Source of the DNA: Quercus robur
Taxonomy: Eukaryota > Streptophyta > Magnoliopsida > Fagales > Fagaceae
NCBI RefSeq assembly: GCF_932294415.1
Contig: NC_065535.1
Location: 69,247,362 to 69,311,361, forward strand
DNA length: 64,000 nucleotides
Direction of reading: 5' to 3'
The first letter of the stretch is position 1; the number at the start of each line of letters is the position of its first letter. The notes beneath the pieces were generated by a model that searched no databases, was not told where the DNA came from, and saw only the letters and a list, made by a program, of their open reading frames with translations. Position numbers and translations under genes: made by a program. Shown here one piece after another: positions 58,401 through 64,000 of the stretch.

Positions 58401-59578
58401 ATAGTAGTATTCACTTGTTCTTGCCCACCACACCAGTTACCCGTGGCATCTCGTAACTTAGTAATGTAATTCCGTCGGCGACGTTGTGAAGCTTTGCTGT
58501 GAAAGAATTTTGTATTACGGTCACCATCTCTAAGCCACATTACTCTTGAGCGCTGGCCCCACATCTTTGCTTCCTTATCCAGCAACTGGTTAACTTCCCT
58601 TTCTAACCACTTCATACGGGTTGAGTTTCCAGTCCGAGCTGTCTCATTTTCTGCCTGCTTGAGTTGCTTACGCTTTGTTTCAAGGTCTCTTCTAACACTT
58701 CCAAAACATTTTTTACTCCACCTAGTCAGCTCCCTTCCGCACTTATCTATTTTATTGAGAACCCTGGTGTCCCACGGGTCTACAACTCTCTCCCTCCACA
58801 CGGCCTCAACTGTAGTAGTGCACCCTTCATCCGTAAGCCACATTTGTTCAAATCTAAATGGTTTGTGGAAACTCGAATCCATCCCTTCCGGAGTTATCCA
58901 CAACGGTTTGTGGTCAGAGGTTGTAACATCTAGATGGTGGATTTTTGTACCCGGGAATCTAGTGAACCAATCTGTGGTGGCTAAACCTCTATCAAGTCTC
59001 TCAAAGACTGTATAATCTGTAAAGTGTTTATGCCAAGTGTACGGGAAACCCACGTATCCCAAATCCATGAAACTACAATCATCAAGAGCATCCCGAAAGA
59101 GTTGCATCTGTGAATGTGGCCGGGTTCTTCCCCCTAATTTTTCCGATTGCCGAGTGATCTCATTGAAATCTCCAGCACATAACCACGGTGAAGTTCTCCT
59201 CATTTTCAAGTTCCTCAGCTTATCCCATGATTCATGTCTTTTTTGGGTGTCTGGTTCACCGTAGAAACCGGTGAATCTCCATTCCTCAGGTGTATTTTTA
59301 TTAATTATGGTGTCTATATGGTTCGGGGAGAAAGTTTCAATATCCAGGTTGAATTCTTCCTTCCAAAATAGTGCTAGACCACCTGCTTTATTTCTTCTTG
59401 GAACCTCAAACAGATTCTTGAATTGAATTCTTCTTTGCACTTGTTCTAGCCTAGCTTTATCTGTCCATGTTTCGGCTATAAACACAACAGAGGGATCTTT
59501 TGCCCACACCAGTTCTGCAAGCTGATCAACTGTCAATGGGTTCCCAAGCCCACGACAGTTCCACACTAGGAGACTCAT
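55487..59578 (-). CDS. LINE ORF2: endonuclease, reverse transcriptase, zf-RVT, RNase H
   Basis: 1363 residues. The apurinic-like endonuclease spans about 1-230 (VWNCRGLGNP at 6, AETW near 35, GDFNEI near 137, TSDHKPLW near 220). The reverse transcriptase, about 450-760, has RPISLSNVLYRIFSK, LKLDMSKAYDRVEW, GLRQGDPLSPYLF and the catalytic LLFADDSLIFC. A zf-RVT region lies near 1060-1130 (VPNKVKNLIWRACLNSLPT, GLCDIC, HALYGC). The C-terminal RNase H-like domain has INYDAAIF, ETEALAARRATELA and LEGDNEPL, keeping the D-E-D triad. All expected catalytic signatures are present. It starts at the ATG inside the ATGA overlap with ORF1, so translation by termination-reinitiation is plausible. Confidence 0.95.
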   Translation of the reverse strand: MSLLVWNCRGLGNPLTVDQLAELVWAKDPSVVFIAETWTDKARLEQVQRRIQFKNLFEVPRRNKAGGLALFWKEEFNLDIETFSPNHIDTIINKNTPEEWRFTGFYGEPDTQKRHESWDKLRNLKMRRTSPWLCAGDFNEITRQSEKLGGRTRPHSQMQLFRDALDDCSFMDLGYVGFPYTWHKHFTDYTVFERLDRGLATTDWFTRFPGTKIHHLDVTTSDHKPLWITPEGMDSSFHKPFRFEQMWLTDEGCTTTVEAVWRERVVDPWDTRVLNKIDKCGRELTRWSKKCFGSVRRDLETKRKQLKQAENETARTGNSTRMKWLEREVNQLLDKEAKMWGQRSRVMWLRDGDRNTKFFHSKASQRRRRNYITKLRDATGNWCGGQEQVNTTILDFYQNLFSSAEPNDLTEVIDVIPYVVTPDMNVQLDREFTIEEVEVAIKQMAPLKSPGPDGMPPLFYQNYWSLIGSDVTHSILHYLNSGVLPQSLCHSFITLIPKVKNPEYVSQFRPISLSNVLYRIFSKVLANRLKIIMPHLISEHQSAFMSNRLISDNILVAFETLHYMRNHNKGKTGFMALKLDMSKAYDRVEWSFMERVLVKMGFQERWVKLMMACITTASYSVLINGEPHGHITPSRGLRQGDPLSPYLFLMCTEGLHGLINKAVTHGDIRGVSISRNGPKLTHLLFADDSLIFCRAMENECQALLNILAKYERASGQQINRAKTTLFFSKSTNTDIQDRIKDMLGVTVVQQYEKYLGLPSLVGRNKTESFTHIKQQIWKKLQGWESKLLSQAGREILIKAVAQALPTYTMSCFKLPLTLCNEIEALIRKFFWGQRGDNRKIHWVKWSELCKPKSQGGMGFKDLAMFNDALLAKQTWRLLHDTQSLFYKVFKAKFFPNTSVMEARSPSNASYAWKSILKGREVIKRGAVWRIGTGTSIRVWGDNWLPVKHKPRILTPKPDGDGTVWVSDLIDPLNRTWKDDMLDRLFYDFEAATIKNIPLCRSIQEDVLIWPFNPDGEYSVKSGYRFLFEANTLQQPGPSNAEAMKPLWSKVWSLEVPNKVKNLIWRACLNSLPTKVNLARRKITSDGLCDICRVHQEDTVHALYGCPVLSSLWNQTPIWNHEALKGSKSFTDVMGFVFAGNKDPELFSLVIWNLWNRRNNLRLGKTALPLDKITEHARERQLEALAPSANPSLHRGQHQMAWSSPEAQRYKINYDAAIFVEDNTAGLGIVIRNSEGHALVSLTQQIPLPATVIETEALAARRATELALELGLEDIVLEGDNEPLFKALKNRGRSLAQHGHLINDILFLSSFFTTFSVSWARRQCNKLAHSLARKAKGLPVMTVWMGDIPPDLVSVFQADLSSLP

Positions 59579-61335
59579 TGCTTCTGGCAGGGCTGTTGAA
59601 CAGCCTCTGCCAATATCTGAACATTTTCCTTACCAAGCTGAGAAACCGCCATTTTCTTGTTGGGTAACCCAGTATGGTCTGCATGGTTGTTTGCTGGCCT
59701 CTTTTGTCCCAGAATGTCAAGTGTGTCCGAGGGTGGTACCCCTCCATTTCTGAGTAAACGTTTCCAGGTTGTAAGGTTGGTTTTGTTTTGTGGAGTTACG
59801 TTTAGGATGGAAGTATCAGAGAGAGGTTTGGGTGGTGTAAGTGTCGAGGTAGAATTTTTGAAGGGAGTGGCATGGTATTGTGTTGGTATGGTATCATGGG
59901 TTAACGTGGGATTAGCTTTTTTTGGAGATATTTTCATGTTGGAGGCATCAGAGAGAGGTTTGGGTGGTGTAAGTGTCGTGGTGGAGTTTTTTAAGGGAAT
60001 AGCATGGTACTGTGTAGTTATGGAATTATGGGTTAACGTGGGGTTAGCTTTTTTGTGTGAAGGTACTGTCAGGTTGGAAATATCAGAGAGAGGGATAGGT
60101 GGTGTTGGTGACGTGTTAGGACATTTGGGATGAGAGGTGGGGTCATGTAAGTCATGGGTATTTTGGAATGACGTAGTATGTATTTTGGTATGAGAGGTGG
60201 GGTCATTTGTTTTTGGGATATTATGGGGTGACGTGGGGTGGGTGATATTTTGGGTTGGGATATTATGGGAGTTATTTTCAGGCAGAGGCAAATCATATTT
60301 GCTTAGATCGCGGTCTATATCTTCAAGAACAGTCTGGAAATCATTCATGTGAGTAGAGTGCGGCATAAATTCCGGGTTTGATGGAGACAAGTTTGCAGTG
60401 GCCTTACCAGCAAGGGAAGTATCTTCTGCCTGCGGATTTGACGCCATTTCCGAGTCTGTACTTTCCATCTCGGGCTGTGTTGCCTTTTCAAACCGGTTTG
60501 ACTTCTCAGTCACTGGCGCGTGACGGGTGGGTCGCTGGGAATGTTCTCCGGTCTGCTTGGCTGCCTTCGACGCGTAAAAGCCCGGGACTGAGAGCACCGA
60601 TTTGCTCTTTCCATTAAACGGCGAAGCCTTGATCCATGATCCATACCGTTTCTCCGATTCAGGTAACGTCCCTTCACTTTCGATCCATAGATCGCAGTCT
60701 TTATCACTGTGCGTCAAGCATCCGCACCAGTAACACAGGTTAGGAAGTCGTTCGTATTTGAAAGTGACCCATTGCTCCCTACTGTCATCAAAGGCTATCA
60801 CACGCCCCCTGCACAGGGGCTGAGATATGTCCACTAACACCCGGACCCTCATAAAACTCCCCCCGTCCTCTGTTGGAGCATTCTGCAAGTGGCACACCTG
60901 ACCGGCTGTCTCACACAGCCCCTCTGCCACTTTGTTGTTCATGAACCTCACCGGAATCCCATGCACCTGAACCCAAAAATGAGTGAGGTTAAAGGACAGA
61001 TTTTCAACTTCAGAGTCCGCTTCGTACCGTTGCAGAATCATAAGATTTTTATCGTAGCTCCATGGTTCGTTTGCAAGGATATTTTCAACGTCAGTTTTAC
61101 TGTCAAAAATGAATAGTACAATATGGTTTCCAAGATTTTTCAATCGGAAACCATTTTTGGATCGCCATAAAGGTTGAAAAGTAGCTGCAATGGCGTCCAT
61201 ATTTAAGGCTCTTTTTGTTAAGAATTTGGCTGCGATAATATACTCCGTCGTAGCCAAATCTGATCTCATCTGAAACTTGGGACCTTCCCGTTGAGAAAGA
61301 GAGAGTCCGTTCCATTTTTTTGTGAGTTCGTCCAT
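59575..61335 (-). CDS. LINE ORF1: DUF4283 and CCHC-type RNA-binding protein
   Basis: 586 residues from MDELTKKWNGLSL at 61335; an in-frame ATG at 61392 would add 19 hydrophobic residues encoded by a T-run, which is less likely. The N-terminal DUF4283 domain (about 20-180) has FQPLWRSKNGFRLKN, NHIVLFIFDS, NEPWSYDKNLMILQRY and FWVQVHGIPVRFM. A zinc knuckle of the CCHC_4 type follows (LCYWCGCLTHSDKDC). The C-terminal half is Pro/Ser/Thr/Asn-rich with internal repeats: TLTPPKPLSDAS and KANPTLTH occur two to three times, reflecting a 120-bp DNA repeat at about 59800-60100. It presumably coats LINE RNA. Confidence 0.92.
   Translation of the reverse strand: MDELTKKWNGLSLSQREGPKFQMRSDLATTEYIIAAKFLTKRALNMDAIAATFQPLWRSKNGFRLKNLGNHIVLFIFDSKTDVENILANEPWSYDKNLMILQRYEADSEVENLSFNLTHFWVQVHGIPVRFMNNKVAEGLCETAGQVCHLQNAPTEDGGSFMRVRVLVDISQPLCRGRVIAFDDSREQWVTFKYERLPNLCYWCGCLTHSDKDCDLWIESEGTLPESEKRYGSWIKASPFNGKSKSVLSVPGFYASKAAKQTGEHSQRPTRHAPVTEKSNRFEKATQPEMESTDSEMASNPQAEDTSLAGKATANLSPSNPEFMPHSTHMNDFQTVLEDIDRDLSKYDLPLPENNSHNIPTQNITHPTSPHNIPKTNDPTSHTKIHTTSFQNTHDLHDPTSHPKCPNTSPTPPIPLSDISNLTVPSHKKANPTLTHNSITTQYHAIPLKNSTTTLTPPKPLSDASNMKISPKKANPTLTHDTIPTQYHATPFKNSTSTLTPPKPLSDTSILNVTPQNKTNLTTWKRLLRNGGVPPSDTLDILGQKRPANNHADHTGLPNKKMAVSQLGKENVQILAEAVQQPCQKQ
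59790..60110. repeat. ~120-150-bp in-frame tandem repeat in LINE ORF1
   Basis: 'gagagaggtttgggtggtgtaagtgtcg' recurs at about 59819 and 59952, with a third diverged copy at about 60086; 'gtgggattagctttttt' and 'gtggggttagctttttt' recur between them. The frame is preserved through all copies, so the disordered ORF1 tail varies by repeat number. Confidence 0.75.
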
Positions 61336-61906
61336 GGAGGTAAAGTACAGTGTTTCCCAAAGACCCAAGAAAAAAAAAAAAAAAACCAACAAACCTTAGT
61401 GTAAACTTGTTACTCTAAGGGACAGAGGCACCTCCAAAGAGGGACGACACTTCTACGGTCTAGGAGAAGTTAGAGTTTCTAACTTTCACTAGTAGCCGAG
61501 AAACTTGTTGAGTCCGAGGACCATGCAAGACCTTGGTTCTTCAAGAGATTCCGGTTTAGCCCTCGGTTCCCCTATCCGTAGGGGATTCAGTAGACCGGAA
61601 TATTATAGGTCTCAAGAGATAGCCCCTTGACAAGTGCATGGGGGCGCATATCTGATGTCCGAAGCCCTTTGAACTGCGCTGTCTAGCGATCCTCCCCTCG
61701 TAATGAATCATTTCGAAGTGTGACCAAAAACGGAGGCTAAGCTATGATGATGGCGGTGTGTTCCTGGAAATGATGGGGGGCTTCAGTGCAGCTCACATCG
61801 CTGCCAAAACTATCCTCCCAAGGGATTCTTGTAGCTTAACCATGACTAACCGTTATATTTGCCAACGCACAAGCTTTTCCCGCAGACGGCGCCAATTGTA
61901 GAGTCA

Positions 61907-62536
61907 CGTTTTTCAGACCAAGCCCAAAATGAATGGGACTTTAGACCTGTGAGCCTAGTACAATGAATTTGTAGAGAGTGGGCCAAAGAACTAGATTTTA
62001 GCGTATGAACAACGGTCATCATGGTACTCTTTACGATCAGGTTAAAGCGAACCGGATTCATCAAAGTGGATCAATCCTTGCCACGGTCTGGGGAGCCTTT
62101 TCTTTTCGATGCCTCTGGTGTGTTGGGGGGTCTCCGCCCCGCCCTTTCTGTCTCACTTTACTCCCTTTTTATAGTAGTTTCTTTCCTCCTGAATGGGGCC
62201 CCTAGGGTAAGTACTTGTCCCATTAGCCCTTCCTTTCAGTTGTTGGGAGTGGTTGTAAGGACAGAGAGGTATGGCCGTGTCAGGCACAAGGCACCGAATG
62301 TGATAATAGCAGCCTTTCCTTTCAATACTTTCATTGTCCTTTTCTGCTTTAGTACTTTTCCCGCTCCGTGAGATGATAGAGAGTGTCACTACCGATGGCA
62401 GGTTACCTCCTCCATCCTCGGCTACATTGTGCCAAGGAGGACTCTCCCCGCGGCCAAGGAGAGATTTTTCCCTTGGGCTGGGCCTTTGGCCCAATATAGT
62501 CATCGACATGGGCCTACTGGTCTTTTACCCCACACA
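61907..62536 (-). mobile_element. Duplicated copy of the Gypsy-type LTR and primer site
   Basis: Corresponds base for base to the LTR at 48716-49345, with the primer site at about 61889-61904. Only one LTR and about 400 bp of interior are present here because the duplication started inside the element; it is therefore a truncated copy that did not arise by transposition. Confidence 0.92.
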
Positions 62537-63244
62537 CTTTTGTAACAATGAAATGTTACTAAAACGTTTATTGTGGCAACTAGCTTCCCTCTGGGCCCTG
62601 GTTTTCGCCTCTACAAGTTCCTCATTAGAGAAAAGAAGATTTTCCCTATGCCTATTGGGATTTTTTTTTTTTTTTTCCTCAAAATTTATATATGCTTACT
62701 GACACAACTTTGTTTCTAGCACATGGATTTTTCACTATAACAAAACATAATAACAAAACCCTTTAAAGCCCCTAAACATTATAATTGTTCGTTCATCCAT
62801 TTTTGTTTTTAAATTTTTTAGTAGCACATTGCAGAGATCCGACTGAACCCCCAAAAAGAAAAGGGAGGGGCTGATTTAGTGATTTTAGAGAGGTCTACAA
62901 TCAAATTTATCGAAACACATCATATTTGTGTGCGTTTCAAAATGCTCAGATGTCAGATGCATCATGACCAATTCAGGAGTTGAAAATTACCAAAAAAATA
63001 ATTTGATGCACTTGTATATATTAAACTACTTTTAGATTTAATTTTATGATAGCTATATTGCTAGAGCAAAAGCCATTACTTTTTTTTTAATTCCAAAAGG
63101 CATGTCAATATATTAATTAGACTCAAAAGAAATAAATAATTCAAAAATTTTGGAGAGTGAGTGACACGTATACATGGCTAAAGGCACAAACATATAGTAT
63201 ATGCTCCAATGCAGATGTTCCATATAAAAAGGCTAAGCACATGT

Positions 63245-63565
63245 TCATTCATATGTTGGTCTGAAGTTCTTATAAGCTATCACTGCATAGAAAGGGTCAG
63301 ATCCAGACAACAATCCCAGCAGCTTCCTGATCCAACTGAATGGTGATTTGTCCTCTTGAGCACCACCAGTAGCTGGTAACTTTCGAATAATTTCTGGTTG
63401 AGTGAATCCTTCCACACATTGGAAGTACTGCACTACTAGTTGGACCCTGCCATATCCAGTCGCATCTCTCCATGCACTTATGGCTTTCTCGTAGAACAAT
63501 CGATTGCTAAAGCTCACAATGAATGCCCCTCCTGGCCTTAGCACCCGAAACACCTCTGCAAATAC
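63245..63565 (-). CDS. Second copy of methyltransferase-like exon 2
   Basis: 107 codons including the stop, with the same acceptor (cag before 63565) and the same sequence as 50054-50374 except one residue near the C-terminus (DPFYAVIAYK here, DPFYSVIAYK in the first copy). Exon 1 would lie about 1.6 kb beyond the acceptor, outside this window, at a position equivalent to 65,210-65,758 if the duplication is complete. Whether a full second gene exists cannot be seen. Confidence 0.85.
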   Translation of the reverse strand, partial: VFAEVFRVLRPGGAFIVSFSNRLFYEKAISAWRDATGYGRVQLVVQYFQCVEGFTQPEIIRKLPATGGAQEDKSPFSWIRKLLGLLSGSDPFYAVIAYKNFRPTYE

Positions 63566-64000
63566 CTGCAAATTGCAATGATGTTAGTCAATAGTTTTCT
63601 TCTCCTTCAATTTTAGTTCTGAGTTGGCTGCTGAATACCCTTTCACCAGTTTAATCTATTAACCATGTCTCTCTTTGGTTTCAGTTGTAATTTTCAATAT
63701 GTGATTGCTTTTCAGGGTTGATGTTTGCAAGCATGCGGATCATGTCAGACGAGAATTTTTATAGGATTGTAACACTGGTTGCATATTCTTTGGTTTTGGG
63801 GCGTGGGGGGAGGGTGATTATGAAAGAACTGTTACATGAACTAGAACATTGCAGTACATTATGTTGAGTTTTTTGCTGCTCAAGTCTTGTCAGAATAAAT
63901 AAATTTTACACTATGGAAGAGAGTATCTTTTGAAATTAGTCCCACTACACTCAAGCAGAATACACAAAGGAGTTCTTTTTGAAAAATAAGTTTTATTGAT

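Larger units (their letters stand above)
55447..61507 (-). mobile_element. Full-length L1-type LINE, both ORFs intact
   Basis: About 6 kb, read right to left: 5' UTR (about 61336-61507), ORF1 (61335-59575), ORF2 (59578-55487), a short 3' UTR with 'aataaaa' (about 55480-55486) and an A tail (T-run at about 55447-55464 on the plus strand). ORF1 and ORF2 overlap by ATGA. No frameshift or stop interrupts either frame. I could not find a target-site duplication; the right-hand flank is the duplication junction, which would have removed it. Confidence 0.92.
61508..64000. repeat. Second copy of 48317-50809 (13,191-bp offset)
   Basis: Begins abruptly at 'ttgagtccgaggacc' directly next to the LINE 5' end and continues to the window edge, with the same order of LTR interior, LTR (61907-62536), ctttt, flank, methyltransferase exon 2 and intron. 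It is nearly identical to the first copy with no indels seen, so the duplication is far younger than the LTR element inside it. Confidence 0.95.

Noticed and set aside
55780-59264. Plus-strand frames opposite LINE ORF2
   Set aside because: Antisense shadows of a well-supported 1363-residue ORF2.
61395-61510. LINE target-site duplication
   Set aside because: I compared the flank left of the A tail (cttatcaaactaac) with the sequence at the LINE 5' end and found no match; the right flank has been replaced at the duplication junction.

Overview
This is nuclear DNA of a flowering plant, most likely a woody eudicot; the repeat families (short 'TTTGGATAC...' TIR elements, a SINE ending in 'GGTTGAAACTCTC'-like sequence, an L1 with a DUF4283 ORF1) look like those I associate with Fagaceae, but that is inference. 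The plant assignment itself is firm: a sieve-element-occlusion gene, a chloroplast ribonucleoprotein gene, GT-AG introns, LTR/LINE/MITE remnants and no bacterial gene organisation.

Four host genes can be reconstructed exon by exon, all with GT-AG introns and an open frame. (1) A sieve element occlusion (SEO/P-protein) gene, minus strand, 10687-19585, seven exons, 699 codons before the stop, with a 4.6-kb sixth intron filled with transposons. (2) A small NET-domain nuclear protein, plus strand, coding 33632-40039 with a non-coding first exon near 29645-29813; 284 residues; its introns carry three sense-oriented LINE fragments. (3) A chloroplast RNA-binding protein of the CP31 type, minus strand, 42480-45007, four exons, 311 residues. 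(4) A two-exon methyltransferase-like gene, minus strand, 50054-52567, 289 residues, with a decayed copy next to it (53735-54600) and a second, nearly identical copy of its last exon at 63245-63565.

The rest is repetitive. 1-10,600 is AT-rich repeat-laden DNA: two small convergent related ORFs, a hAT-like MITE, an array of short palindromes, tandem duplications and microsatellites. 20,900-29,230 holds a MULE-like TIR element, a solo LTR with a perfect 5-bp duplication, a rearranged Copia element and a Pack-MULE-like element that sandwiches a polyol-transporter fragment between two pieces of a glycosyltransferase-like gene. 45,876-49,345 is a complete but non-autonomous Gypsy-type LTR element. 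55,447-61,507 is a full-length L1-type LINE with both ORFs intact, overlapping by ATGA. From 61,508 to the window end the sequence repeats 48,317-50,809 at a constant offset of 13,191 bp with almost no change, which means either a very recent tandem duplication or an assembly duplication.

The four host genes are not functionally linked; they are ordinary neighbours in a plant chromosome. The notable biology is in the mobile DNA: two gene-capturing TIR elements (three captured gene families), one of them inside an intron of the SEO gene in the same sense, and a potentially competent LINE at the edge of a fresh duplication.
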